A DNA stretch of 64,000 nucleotides from Elmis aenea (taxonomy: Eukaryota; Arthropoda; Insecta; Coleoptera; Elmidae), in assembly GCA_947652605.1 (NCBI GenBank), contig OX393576.1:60488966-60552965 (forward strand), given 5' to 3'. How positions within the stretch are numbered: the stretch's first letter is position 1; each line of letters opens with the position of its first letter. The notes under the pieces were generated by a model. It saw only the letters and a program-made list of their open reading frames with translations, did no database searches and was not told the DNA's origin. Positions 21,807-33,609 of the stretch are shown here, piece after piece. The position numbers were made by a program, and so were the translations under genes.

Positions 21807-23131
21807 ACTGAGTGATTCAAATTCGAGGGCGATCATGGGAATCTCGCTTATTATAATAGCTAGAGTGTAGGTTTAAATTTGGCAAAGCTGCTAAATTTGA
21901 TGCTTAATAATAATTCAAAGAGAAATTGGAAATATCTTAAACGGTATTCAAGAAAATTGGGAAAAACCAGAAAATACGATTTTTGGAAATAGTCCATAAC
22001 TTCTTTGGAGTATAAAATATTTCAAATGTGTCAAAACATTACCCAAGCAACTTTTTAAGCCGCATCGGATAGTATCTAATCATTAATGTATTGTAGGTTG
22101 ATTCGTTTTTGTTTTATGACAACCAACTTTATTTTTTCTTAAGGACGCAATTTTTGCTTGTTAGATAATCAAATAGAGTTTAATTTTCTGAATTCATTGA
22201 TGTAACACACATGGTATTTTACTTCTGTCTTCACTGTCAAATAAAAAAAAAAGGGTTTAAAACAATAACCATTATAAATCAGGTAGGCCGGCCGTTGTAG
22301 TTTATGTTGTTTCCATGACAACCAATCAACAATCTAAAAGTTTTTATAACCTATTACTTGTCACATTAATAAATTCTTAAAAATGAACTTTAAAAACAAA
22401 GAAAACTGCGATATGCTGCGAATTTTTTATTCATTGAATAGGAATGCTATATTGTCAACAATATGCAGAAACATATACAGAAATACACGACCCTTGCACA
22501 CATATTTTTGTACGTTGGACAGATACTTAATAAAATATAGGGCATTTGCCAAACCCAAAAGATAATATGGCAGAAAGGTTTCAAAGTAAAAAAAAACATT
22601 TTTATTGCAAACAGATTCGGAAAAAACACAATTTTTTTCGTTAAACAGAATTTTACGTAAAGTTGTTAAAAGCATGTGTAAGTATAACAAAACTTAGAAG
22701 ACCGGTATAAAAAATTCTCAGCAAAGCGCGTTTTTCTTCGTTATTCAGAAAAATAAATGCTATTTGATTACGTAAATAGCAAAAACTGCCCCCATAAGAA
22801 AAAATAAAGTTGGTTGTCATAAAACAAAAACGAATTGATCTAGGAGAAAAATTTGTGACCACCGTGCGATACGGCTTAAAAAGTTGCTTAAGCCATGTTT
22901 TTACACATTTAAAATATTTAAAATCCAAAGGAGTAATAGACGATTTTCAAAAATCGTATTTTCCAGTTTTTCCTAATTGTTTTGAATACCGGTTGAGATA
23001 TTTCCAATTTCTCTTCAAATTATTATTGAGCAAGAAATGTAGCAACTTTGCCAAATTTAAACCTATAGTTACTCTAGCTATTATAATAAGCGAGATACCC
23101 ATGATCGCCCTCGAATTTGAATCACCCTGTA
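21807..23131 (+). mobile_element. 1.3-kb long-TIR element, copy 1
   Basis: Arms of about 330 bp (21807-22140 and 22805-23131) are inverted repeats. They share GTGATTCAAATTCGAGGGCG, ATCTCGCTTATTATAATAGC, AAATACGATTTTTG and AACCAACTTTATTTTTTCTT-type words. The right end is intact (CACCCTGTA); the left tip is worn (TACTGAGTG). The interior 22150-22800 is not symmetrical and recurs reversed in the copy at 34540-35754. The interior has no recognisable transposase, and small frames on both strands are not conserved between copies. Likely non-autonomous, with TA-type ends. Confidence 0.8.
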
Positions 23132-23197
23132 TAGTGTATACCTATGGAGTCGGCTGCATCTTTTTTGTGAACGTAAAATGACCAATATCTCGACTAA

Positions 23198-23410
23198 GAG
23201 GCCGTTTACACACATGGTTTTGCACATGGTTTTGCTGCTTAGGTTTTGCATATGTGCAAAACCGTGTGTGTAAACGCTAAAACTAAGCGATTTTATTGAT
23301 CTTGGTTTTGCACAAGTGAATCTAGCAGAGCTAGATTCATACACGCGTTCACACACACGGTTTTAACCATGTGCAAAACCATGTGCAAAACCGTGTGTGT
23401 AAACGGCCTC
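23198..23410. mobile_element. PIF/Harbinger-like MITE, GAGGCCGTTTACACAC ends
   Basis: A 213-bp element. Left GAGGCCGTTTACACACATGG and right, reversed, GAGGCCGTTTACACACACGG are inverted repeats. TAA flanks both sides (23195-23197 and 23411-23413), the 3-bp target of this superfamily. The word GGTTTTGCACATGG and its reverse complement recur inside. An unrelated-looking minus-strand frame crosses it by chance. Confidence 0.8.
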
Positions 23411-23413
23411 TAA

Positions 23414-24310
23414 GGTAATAGCGAAGTATGGAATGCATCTGTTTCAGTTATTTATGTCGTAAAACTTCCTTAGTACTATAAACTTTATCGGCATTGGACG
23501 ACCACCATCGTTAGACGTTGCTAAACGTAACCAGCGCGTTACAAATATTTTAATTTCTTTCAGTTAGTGGCCATATTTGACGGTGTTGTAATTGTTTATA
23601 TTTCAATACTGAGTCGAACAATAGCGTGTTAAATTGTTTAATTGTTTTAAAAACTAGATGTACCAGTGTTGCAGTGTAAGCGTGTAAGAGAATGGACGAT
23701 TTTAACGTATATATAAAGGATCAATATTAATATTATCAATTCTCATGTGGTAGGTATCAATTATTTTATTTATTAACCAGGTTAGTGCCTTATTGGCTTG
23801 ACTTAATTTTCCGTTAATAAGTTTAAATAGTTTATTGACGATAATTTTACTTTAATAATTTAGGTTCACATTTTGTTGAAAATGCATTACAAGAAAGACC
23901 GCGTAGAAATGTGTGTTTGTGTTTTTAGCAACGATGTGGAATAAAATGACATTTTTAACTAAACGTAGCCAACGAGCTGAGCTAAAAGTGATTTTTCTAT
24001 ACGTAAGAAATGTGTCGGGAAACTGCGCTTTCTCCACTTTAAAACTTCTTAAATTTATAGACTAACTGAACACCACTTAAGAGCCGCTATACATCATGTA
24101 TTATTGAAAAATTTATTTTCGATATCGATATGGCATTTTTATTTGTTACGTGGTACGTAAAATTTCTAGTTAAAAGTCGCTCTCTGCCCTAGTTTTTTAC
24201 ATTACATGAGATGCTTACTAAAAACCATTGATTGCGTACAAGTTTAAAATTTTAACATAACATTGCGTTAAGAGAGCATGCATTGTACGACTTAAAGTAG
24301 CTTTTGTTAT
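23414..24310. other. AT-rich stretch, nothing recognised
   Basis: No supported gene or repeat structure seen. Confidence 0.4.
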
Positions 24311-24860
24311 TACAAGGGTCGTATTGAAATTAATGAGCAACTATTTTCAACAAACCGAAATTTATTTATGTAGGAAAAACGAGTGCATCAACTTAATCTA
24401 CACTTTTATACTACGCGTTGAGTTATTGTGGCGTCATTAGCTTCCCTCACGTGGCCGCAGTCAGTAGATGAAAAATTGATTTGTTTCGTCAAAGTGCTGT
24501 CGTTGAATACCTTGTTAACCCTTTGCGGTCCAACGTAGGGGTGTCCTGGGTGCTCATTTTAATTTTATAACTAGAAACCTGTAAGCGGTATGTATAAGGG
24601 ACTGTTATCAGTAGATGTCGCTGCCAAAAAATTCAATTCTTATTTAGTTATAGTTTTGGAAAAATAGTGAGTTGAAATTTGGGAAAACTAATTGGACCGC
24701 AAAAGGTTAAAGAGGAAATCCCCGCTGCAGAAAATCACCTAACACTTCGGCGTGCATATGCAGATGTATTGTCACACTAATGCTTTATATAAATTTAATA
24801 ATTTATAGTTATTTATGTATCAAGGCCAAAAAGTACGTTTTGGCCGAGGTGCATATTACA

Positions 24861-25146
24861 TTTTTTGTGCGATCGAATTAAAAACAATTTAAATTTTTAG
24901 TAATTTTCAAAATTATAGGTTAGAAACTACGTGACATTCTGTCACTGACAGATGACGGCGTATGTACTGCATACCGGCCCTCCCCTTAGCAACGGCCGTA
25001 AAAGTTACTTTTTCGGCCGTTGCTAGGGGTAACGGCCTGAAAAGTAACTTTTACGGCCGTTGCTAAGGATAGGGCCGGTAATGCAGTACTTTATGGTTGC
25101 TAACGCGTCCGTCAAACAGCTGTTTCTAGTACGATCGCACAAAAAA
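24861..25146. repeat. Fold-back element with GC-richer centre
   Basis: TTTTTTGTGCGATCG (24861-24875) is exactly inverted at 25132-25146. Inside, GTACTGCAT (24964-24972) is inverted at 25081-25089. A long inner arm with AGCAACGGCCGTAAAAGTTA pairs with its near-complement at about 25035-25065. The CGGCCGTTGCTA word appears four times. Probably a MITE. Confidence 0.75.
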
Positions 25147-25379
25147 TTTGTTATTGTAACCCGATTTCGTAAATGTTTTTCATTTAGAAACAATAATTTG
25201 AATAAGCATAACAAAACTGCAATGGTAAAAATTTAGCTTTGATTTTTTTTTGAGGAATTATCAAATTGTATAAAATACAATTATAAACCATTTTTTAAAT
25301 TTAAACTTCAACATAAAAATTTTAACTTAACCTAAAGAAAGTACAGATAACATTGTTCTAATGATTAAGAAAAAAAGTT

Positions 25380-25575
25380 ATGAGAGAAAAAAGATATTCG
25401 ACATTTGAATTTTTTTGCTATAACATCTGAAGCGCGAGGAATTTTGTACTTTTAAAAATTGATTGTAGCTCTTCTCACACTTGGGAATACTTCATCTAAT
25501 TTAAACAAACCTGTATCTCTTATAATAAGCGAGATCCCCATGCTGGAAATGTAATCTGGGACACCCTGTATATAT
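25380..25575 (-). mobile_element. Terminal fragment of the CACCCTGTATA family
   Basis: About 190 bp similar to 15045-15236, including TTTAAACAAACCTGTATCTC, GCGAGATCCCCAT and TCTGGGACACCCTGTATA. Only one end is present here. It shows that the long inverted-repeat unit at 13090-15236 is a repeated family. Confidence 0.75.
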
Positions 25576-25632
25576 CTGTTCGCAGACTCTCTACAGTGTA
25601 AATAAGTTTGTGTAGAGTCTACACAAACTTAT

Positions 25633-26025
25633 TTAATTAAATTCTTCAACTAGTGTTTTTCTAAACTTATTAAAGTAGTTGTCTTTAGAGTAAATTATTA
25701 TTTTATCTAGCTTGTCAGGTATTTTATTAACAGATGAAGCAGCTTCTCTTTTGATTGAAAATAAAAACATTTTTATTGAAATTTGCACAATTTGCAATAG
25801 CGCTTTAGTTTTCGGAGTAGCAAGAACAATTCTAATTAATGTACTTGTCTTGTAATTTATAAACCATAAACGTATATGCTTTTCTATTTTACTGTGGATG
25901 GCATCTACTACTTGTACAAGTGCATGTCCTTCTGAAAATTTTTGCTCGATAATGCGAATGGTATCACATTTAAAATAAAATTGTAAAGAGCGGTACTCAT
26001 TGCGCTGTTTCTGTTTTGAGGGCAC
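25633..26025 (-). CDS. Unrecognised 130-codon frame, probably transposon-derived
   Basis: A minus-strand frame with a protein-like segment (KFSEGHALVQVVDAIHSKIE). I do not recognise the family. Its upstream part lies in the 460-bp segment that is repeated at 26372-26780, where the corresponding frame is broken. This argues for decaying repeat DNA, not a host gene. Function unknown. Confidence 0.25.
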   Translation of the reverse strand: MPSKQKQRNEYRSLQFYFKCDTIRIIEQKFSEGHALVQVVDAIHSKIEKHIRLWFINYKTSTLIRIVLATPKTKALLQIVQISIKMFLFSIKREAASSVNKIPDKLDKIIIYSKDNYFNKFRKTLVEEFN

Positions 26026-26780
26026 ACAAATCTGATAAGAAAATAATATGATTTATGTGAGGTATTTTTCTGTTAAAGTTTTTAAAATATTTGCTTGGAC
26101 ACTGGTAATATTGTTACAGGCTCTTCCGTCTGTGGCTAAGTGCCACAATGCACAGAAAATAATTTTATTAAACCTGCAATGGACGCTTTAATTGCAGCAC
26201 TTACACTACGTTTTACGTTTACAGAAAAAAATAGAAATTTCCGCTTTAGGTAAAGCAAACACATTCTGTAAAATAAAACAAATAAAACAAATATTGTTTC
26301 AAAGTTGATACTTAACTATTTTTCTGTAGGTATAATATATACCTATTTATAGGTACAGTTACAGTTATATTTTGTACAAGTTTATGTCCTTCTGAAAATT
26401 TTTGCTCGATGATGTGAATGGTATCACATCAGTATAAAATAAAATTTTTAGAGCGGTACTCATCACGCTGTTTTTATTTTGAGGAACACATAAATGTAGG
26501 AAAATAATAAGATTGTTGTTGAGGTATTTTGATGTTATTAATATTGTAATGTTGTTACCAGCTGTTCCGTCTTTCGCTAAGTGCCATAATGCACAATAAA
26601 TAATTGTATTAAAATTGCAATGCACGTTTAAATTGTAGGACTTACATTACGTTCATACAATAAATTAGGAATTTCCGCATTAGGTAAAGTAAACATTTTC
26701 TGTTAACCAAAACAAATATTGTTTCAAAGTTGATCCTTAACTATTTTTCTAAAAGTATGTATTTATAGGTATAGTGGTAT
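25912..26780. repeat. Direct tandem duplication, ~460-bp unit
   Basis: The sequence from about 25912 recurs at about 26372 with offset 460. TGTCCTTCTGAAAATTTTTG starts at 25925 and 26385, and GAGCGGTACTCAT, CTTCCGTC...CTAAGTGCCA and the AACTATTTTTCT end words follow in both. The second copy carries more substitutions and several deletions. No terminal inverted repeats are seen. Confidence 0.85.
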
Positions 26781-27043
26781 AGTTTTATTTTGGATAAGGA
26801 AGGAATAACACGTAAACATGTAAAGTATGGCCAAAGAACAAATAAAACTGCAATTTATTTGTCAATAGATTTTTTAATATGAAACATAGTTAGCACTCAG
26901 AGCATCGTTATTACGTAACGAATTCAAATTTTAGTTATGTTGAAGGATAGGGAATACTTTAAACATAGGTACTCGATATTGATAAGTCAATTTGCCGCAA
27001 AATGGCGTATAGAACAAAATAACTCTCAGGCGACGAAATGCTT

Positions 27044-27304
27044 TTAATCAGGTTCATATTTCGTCACTTTTAGTAATACGTTCGCCGAACTGAATTCATC
27101 AGTCATTATATATCTTAAACTGTCTTTGGTAAAATTCATTTTTGAAAATAATGATTCACAAGCATAATGTAGAGGACATTTTAATAATATAACCGTTGCT
27201 AGCTTTTTTAAACAACAAAAGGTTTCTGGAATGACATTCCAAGTATCATTATTTCCTCTTCTGCTTTCTTTTTGATTCGCAAATCGGCAAATTTTGGTTT
27301 CCAT
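27044..27304 (-). pseudogene. hAT transposase C-terminal (dimerisation) fragment
   Basis: Minus-strand 86-codon frame. Residues about 25-80 (CLKKLATVILLKCPLHYACE, then SLFSKMNFTKDSLRYIMTDE) fit the C-terminal dimerisation region of hAT transposases (ZBED-like), including the CExLFSxMN pattern. It ends with LLKVTKYEPD, a typical tail. No N-terminal zinc finger or catalytic core is found beside it. It lies inside the interval that splits the 24313-28846 mariner. Confidence 0.65.
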
Positions 27305-27839
27305 ATAGAACTGGATTGAAAATTGTTAGCGATATAGATCGCTAAGAATTCAGAAATATTAGCACAAGTTATCTACAATGTATCTATTGACGCCCGAACC
27401 AGCAAAAGGGTAGTGCGAGCCGGTGTTGACAAAAAAAATCGTATTTGTGGTTACATTTTTCTGTGCAAAAACAAAATTTTACTTGTACATTGTAACAATT
27501 AAATAGAAAATTTGTATAATTTGTTGGCACATAAAATGATATCACCTGTACATCGTTCACGTATCAGCAAAATTTATGTGCGTGCCATAGCTTCGCCATG
27601 CCTGGAGTAGAGGATAGAGAGTAGAGAGTCGAAAGTCAACAGTCAACCGGTCGTGATGGCCGTAATTACCCTGGATCCAGTAAATCACTGTTCTGTAAGA
27701 TTTCTGTTTGTCAATGTGTTCATCTGGTTCTTACAATAAATCTGCTCAATTTCCTAATTATCAATAAGCTTCATTATGAATCCCGAACTACCCCCCAAGC
27801 GCACATTGTATTTAAGGTTTAGGCCTCAGAGCCTTTGTG

Positions 27840-28747
27840 ACAGTATGCATAATCGCCAGAAGTGTCAGGAGCTGGGTGAAATATTTTGAAGATGGAAACA
27901 CTAGCAACCAAGATCAGCCGCGTAGGGTCGCCTTGCGCTACCTCCACTAAATGCAACAAGGAAAATTTGTTGACACCATGACACTATTTAGAAATTGTAA
28001 CTTACCAAAACTAGAAAAAGGACACAGTAAAGTGCAGAAAATTATTGAAAGCTTGGACTATCGAAAAGTTGGTGCCCGTTGGGTTCCACGTTTGTTGACA
28101 GATGACCACAAAGTTTAGAGAAAATCATCACTAAATAAATATCTTCTTCAGAGATATCGAAATGAAAAAGATGATTTTTTGGTAGTTAGTTTGACAGGCG
28201 ATGAAAGCTGGTTCCATCATTATGAACATGAAACAAAATTGCGAAATATGGAATAACACCGCTTAAATGTTTCAACCAAGAAAGCTGACAATGCGATCTG
28301 CTGGAAAAGTTACGGTCACCGTTTTCTGAATGCAGAGGGGTACACGCTGGTTGAATTTCTTTGTTTTAAGGAAACTATAAATGCTGATCATGTGAAGCTC
28401 CGTCGTGCATTGCGAAACAAACGCCCTGGAAATAAAATCACACAGCAACACGATAACGCTGGGCCTCACTCTGCTGATTTGACCACGAAGGAAATTGAGA
28501 AAATAGGTTGGGAAGTTCTTCCACACCCTGCTTACAGTCCCGACCTGGCATCCTCTATTACCATCTTTTCAGTTTTATGAAGGAACAGATGCGAGGTCAA
28601 CACTACAAAACGATGGAGGACGTCCAAAAAGTAGTGCTTTTGTGTCTTCGGCCAGCTGGAACGGAGTTCTATCGCGGGAGAATTTTTAAGTCTTACAGAA
28701 CGATGGAAAAATGTGTGCAGAGAAATGGAGACTATGTTGAAAGGTGA
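27840..28747 (+). pseudogene. Mariner-like transposase pseudogene (D,D,- )
   Basis: Frames give the mariner order: RSWVKYFEDGNTSNQDQPRR (helix-turn-helix), RKVGARWVPRLLTDDHK, GDESWFHHYEHETK with the first catalytic aspartate, QHDNAGPHSADL with the second, and LPHPAYSPDLASS. At about 28555 the frame shifts exactly where the third aspartate (the D before YHLF) is expected, so that residue is lost. The C-terminal frame (28568-28747) ends MEKCVQRNGDYVER, a normal mariner tail. Stops also lie near 28117 and 28252. The right TIR follows at about 28750-28846. Confidence 0.85.
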
Positions 28748-28848
28748 AGAAAAGTCTGTAGATTAAAATGATGTACTTGTTTTTCCTACATTAATGAATT
28801 TCGATTTGTAAAAAATTATTGCTCAGCAATTTCAGTACGACGCTTGTA

Positions 28849-30028
28849 TATTAGGGCATTTTGTGTTATTTTTGTATCAAGTTTACAAACCTTTGCAGAA
28901 ATTGCACTAACATCTAACGCCCCTAATCGCGCCAATCATACTTTGTAAAAAAAAAAAATGTATACAGCATTCAACAACTAATCGCTCTGTCAAGTCAGTG
29001 TTGTATCAGTCAAGCTAAACATCTCTTGTCACCTGTGAAATTAACTAAGTTTCCTAATTTGCTAACAATTAGCACCATGAAGATTCCCCAAAATGTTGTG
29101 TAGTTTGACATACTTTACAAAGTTATTGCGCCAGTCATTGCTGAATGCGCAATTCTCGACAAAATTTACCTGAACCGACCCCGTTATAATTAGATGTGCC
29201 TAGAGTTAGTTAGTGTAACATCGGCAGCGTAAATACCGTAGTTTTTTTTTTAATGTCTTCGTTTTGTTTGAGTGTTTTCACAATTTAATTGACAACTTTA
29301 TTTAAACCACCGTTTTTTTTTTTTTTGTAATTTAATTTTCTTTTGTATTTGAAATACTTTAATCGAGAGTTAAGGGAAAATCTGACGTCAATTGCATTAC
29401 AACAGTTTACCGTTTGTTTTCACTCGGAATGGGAGTTGGGTCGAACGTCTTAAATTAAACAAAGAAAACGACACCAGTACGCGCAATTAAATAAAGAAAT
29501 TTCTCTAAAACAATTTTAGTATTCCGGCTGGTACTTAACGACATCAGTTCCAGCAGCTGTAGCACGCTTGATAAGGGTAGGACAGCGTTAAAGCAACACA
29601 TTCAGGCCGTAGCTGTTTTGCATTTCGGTCCTTAACATCAACACTAAAGTATGCCTCTTCAAAATATACAAGGGTAGTGCTTTAATCTCTTGGAATCAGG
29701 AATGCGCAGAATTTTACATGCCAATAGTTGCAAATTTCGGGGAAATTAAGTATGCATTTGGATGTATTAGGCCAAAATGCGCAGAGCCATAGAAGGAACA
29801 TGCAAAAAATAGATTAATTAAAAAATATATAAAAAAAATATTTTTTTTTAAGTAACCTAAAATTGTTCTAATTTACTTTGGTTTGCTAATTCTCGTTTGC
29901 AGCTCGAACCGGTTTTTTTCGAGGGTTTTTTAAGTGTAAGTTATTTTAATCTTGAGAATTTACATTTTAATAAAATGCTCGAGACAGTTTTGTTTCTGTG
30001 ATTTTTTACCTCGTCAAACAAGAAATAG
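28849..30028. other. AT-rich stretch, nothing recognised
   Basis: Homopolymer T and A runs near 29240, 29315 and 28950. No supported gene or repeat unit. Confidence 0.4.
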
Positions 30029-30480
30029 TTGATAAATATACAGTGTGGCTGATTTTTCATTGTCCAGCTTATATCTGCTGAAATATTAAAGTTACCAAAA
30101 AAAGTTAAATGAGAAATTTATTTAACAAAAGCTGGTCTACAAAATTGTGCTAAAAATTTTATTCCATAGCCAACTCTCTTTTTTTGAAATATTGAGCAAA
30201 ATTTAAAATCAAAATGGTACTTATGATAATATCATTGTGAAGAGAAATTGATTTAGAATGTGATTCTGTAAAAATATACAGGGTGTTCTATTTAAAAAAC
30301 AAAAGTTGGATATTTTTCCGAAAAACTGGTAGGCTATGGAACAACATTTTTAGCACCATTTTGTAGACCATCTTTTGTTTAACAAGTTTCTCATTTAACT
30401 TTTTTTGGTAACATTAATATTTCAGCAGATATAAGCTGGACAATGAAAAACCAGCCACACTGTATACAATATTTATCAAC
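30029..30480. mobile_element. Fold-back MITE, ~190-bp arms
   Basis: GTTGATAAATA...CAGTGTGGCT (30029-30050) is inverted at 30451-30480 (AGCCACACTG...TATTTATCAAC). The arms continue with GTCCAGCTTATATCTGCTGA and GGTCTACAAAATTGTGC-type words, inverted on the right. The centre near 30277-30292 contains ATACAGGGTGTTC, the dispersed terminal motif of other repeats in the window. Non-coding. Confidence 0.8.
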
Positions 30481-30788
30481 ATATGAGTTGTTTGTTACGA
30501 AATGCCGTTTTTTCTAAAAAAAAATACACCAATCGTTAAACTCTCGTCTTTTCGCCAGTGGATTATCTACTTGTTCAATATTACGATATTTTCACGAAAG
30601 AAAATCTCTTGACTTATTGTTGGAATAATTCTAGTACAAAATCTAGTAAACCACCGCATGAGAGTACTTCATATCGACCACTACCATGCTTGTCAAAAAT
30701 TAATAACTAAACCTGTATTAGAGGATATCAATATAATCTCATTTGATATTCGTATACTTAACTTTGCTTACGCTACAATACAAAACTA

Positions 30789-31440
30789 GTGTTTCTTCTC
30801 GAGAAAAAGTAATTTTTTTAATTTCTCATTTCTGGAGAAATTTAAAGTTTTTTCTCGAGAAAAAAAAAATTCTGTTTTCGACATTTGAGAAAATTGACAA
30901 TGAACTAAGTAAGGAAATTCTTGCTAGGTACATATAAAGAAGAAATAAGTAAAAGGTGAAACAATACTATCATATCTCTGTATAAATTTTTACAAGATCC
31001 TGCTTGCGAAGAAAAAGATAAATTTTTTATACTAGTCTCAAAACATGAAATTTACAAAACTGCTACACAAATTAATTTTAAAAACATTATTTTCTAGTTC
31101 TTATCAGTTTGATACTGACGAAGAAAATTTTGATGCAGATCCGGTCAATAAAAATGAAGAATTGTCTCTCCAAGAACAACTGAACTTATCGGTAACAAAA
31201 AGTGTGAGAGAAGTTCTAGTGAAACATAGTGTAAATGACAAAAATAAAACTATTGAGCAAGAATTTAATATATTTCAATCATCAGGTACAAGAACTAAAA
31301 ATTTAGAACTACTCAGGAATGCTTTGTCCATAATAAAGCCTACGTCGACACAGCACGAACGAAATTTTTCTGTTTTCAACGATTTTGAGAAAAAAAAGAA
31401 ATAGATTGTCTAGTACTACTTAAGATGCTGTGTTTAAAAA
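30789..31440 (+). pseudogene. hAT element remnant with transposase C-terminus
   Basis: A hAT-type start AGTGTTTCTTCTCGAGAAAA lies at about 30789, and a second TTTCTCGAGAAAA word at about 30850. Decayed transposase translation follows: GTYKEEISKR, YKFLQDPACEEKDKFF and SKHEIYKTATQ around 30925-31080. It continues in the frame opened at 31045 with RTKNLELLRNALSIIKPTST and QHERNFSVFNDF, the hAT dimerisation signature (PTSxxxERxFS). That frame stops at 31404, and a shifted remnant reads on (DCLVLLK). The ATG at 31045 is not a real start. The right terminus was not found. Confidence 0.6.
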
Positions 31441-33014
31441 AAAATATTTTAAATCTGTACAATAAAAACATTTAATTTTGTTTATACATATTTAATTAAG
31501 ATATGTTTCTTTTTTTTTTAATGTAGTGACGTATAAAGAATTTTTAAATTATTTACAACAACAAAAGTCCTTAGACGAAATTCTATCTGCGTTATCAACT
31601 AATTTTACACTGTTCTTCATTTCCTGTTTAGTTATGCACATCACTGATATTTTTTTTATTATTCCAGCAGTACACTTTAACCGTTAATGAATCATCTAAT
31701 TTTTGCGCTTATTTGTGTATCACAAGCGATTAAAATTTCTCAGTTAGCACAAGTTAGGCATCACCATTATGTCGTTACTTTAATTGTCCTAAGTTAAAAG
31801 CACTCTATAATAATCCGCCTGCGACACTCACAGTTCATTGAGAATTAAACTTGAGGAAGTCTCTAACGTAAATGAGTCTGTCTAATTACTAATAATTTGT
31901 GGTTGAACGTGAAACTTTGTTCTTGTGCGTGAAATTTAAGTTGCTTTGTCATTAGCTGCATGCACAGGCAATGATTACCAAAATGAATTTTGAGATTATC
32001 CACGACAATCCTCAAAGATAAACAGCTTATAAGTCTCTGAAAAAAACATAAGTGTTACAATTATCTTATTGATTCGTTTTAAACATTAATAAAAGAATCA
32101 CTTTATTTGGAAAATACATAGAGAAGCGATTAGTCATAACAGCAAAGATATTAGAAGCTGAGTTTTAACTTAAAATACATTCATTGCAAATTGTTCATAA
32201 CCGTTTATTTTTTATTATAGCTAACTTATGTAAATTTTCGATGCATATCATTAAACAATTCGCATCCAGGTTTAATAAAACCTGCTTAAACTTATTAGTA
32301 GCAAACTTAATAATTAAATATTCCACGGTACTAATACTAACTAAATATACCGGCTACATTGTTCTAACTATTCTGTAATTAGTTATACTTGTGTTAACTA
32401 CGACCTGTGGTTTTTGGAGAGTTCATCTTGTAGTTTTAGCCTTTGTCAATATTGCATAATATAGCTTTTTGAACCCAGCCACAAATTGTTAGCAGTTTTT
32501 CAAAGCTGCTTTGTATTGTTTCAAACTTTTATCATTTTAATGTAGTTTTGCTTTAATAAAAGGCATAATATTTCAAATAATTGTGTTTGCTATTTTTAAT
32601 AACATTGCTACAATATTGTTCCAGGTTTTGATAAAAACACCTTAAGAAATGTATGTTCTTTATAAGAAATTATAGTTTATGTTGAGGTCTGTGCTCTGTG
32701 CTTATTTATACAGAGAGTATCTTACATAAAACTTTACCATGCAAAATTAAATATTATCAAATATTGACTCCCCTGATTATTTTACGACAAAAGTGAAATA
32801 TAAAAGTTGTTTAGAATTAACAACAACATAAGATTCTTTACTTGCATTTTAATTTGGTTAGCATTTGCGTTTCGTTTGGAAAAACTTAAAAAATGTCGCG
32901 GAAGTCTGGTTAATTTTATGTGTATTTTATACAATTTAAAAATATGTTCACTTAAACTGCGGGTTCCTTTAGCGAAATTCAGATGCTCGATTTTGTGCAG
33001 TGCCAAAATGTTAA
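31441..33014. other. AT-rich stretch, nothing recognised
   Basis: No gene, TIR or tandem array supported. Open frames of 64-80 codons overlap on opposite strands at 32782-33049. Confidence 0.4.
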
Positions 33015-33609
33015 CACTCCGTTACTCGCGCTCACTTTTGTTACGTTAGTGCTCGCGTGGGACTATGGTATCCCACTCGCAATAATAGATTTTAACGACA
33101 TTTAAAAAATTATTTTTGGTTGTTTGATATAATTATTTAACATGAACATTACAATTATGACAGAGATGCATTACCAAAAAAAGTAGCGTTAATGTTTATT
33201 ACAATTTTCTAAATAGGTAGTCGCATTTTTCGCCTCACTCCTGGTTTCTGGCAATTCAGCGATTATATAACGTGCAGCTGTTCTTTTATTTTTTTGAAAA
33301 CATTCTTTCTTTAGTGAATAAAGTTATTTTTGTAAGTAAAAACAAAAATAACATGAAAAATACCTTACGAACAAAACTCGAGCTATAAAAATAAAAATCA
33401 TGTTAGTAGTGAGGTATCCCAAGCGTAATTTTTTTAAGTTTTCAGCTTTTATAGCATTGGTCACTGATAAGCAATAAGGCTAACTAAGTCTACAAAGTAC
33501 GATGAAAAGGTACTGAAATGACGAACCCATAATATTGTGCCATTTGACAAAAATTTGCAAAGAAATACATCACTGGGATACTATAGTATCCCGCGCGAGC
33601 ACTGGAGTG
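33015..33609. mobile_element. Possible piggyBac-type MITE, CACTCC ends
   Basis: CACTCC at 33015-33020 follows TTAA (33011-33014). GGAGTG ends at 33609 and is followed by TAAA, one change from TTAA. Subterminal CTCGCGC words and a GGGAYAY-type block (GGTATCCC, 33065-33072 and 33572-33590) are mirrored. The direct repeats described next extend beyond the right end, so the boundary may be wrong. Confidence 0.35.

Larger units (their letters stand above)
24313..28846 (+). mobile_element. Mariner-type element split by later insertions
   Basis: The left end (CAAGGGTCGTATTGAAATT and about 80 bp more, to about 24410) matches the reverse complement of 28740-28846 (CAAGCGTCGTACTGAAATT...). Shared words include ATGTAGGAAAAAC and TTAATCTACA. 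TA flanks both ends (24311-24312 and 28847-28848). A broken mariner transposase occupies 27840-28745 next to the right end. The 4.5-kb span is far longer than a mariner, so the interval 24420-27780 is best read as foreign insertions. An independent left end of a related copy is the alternative. Confidence 0.55.

Noticed and set aside
22383..23181. Frames of 60-123 codons on both strands
   Set aside because: They lie in the long-TIR element and are not conserved in its second copy at 34540-35754.
31045..31404. A complete small host gene starting at ATG 31045
   Set aside because: The C-terminal half is a hAT dimerisation signature and the homology extends upstream in another frame, so the ATG is internal to a decayed transposase.
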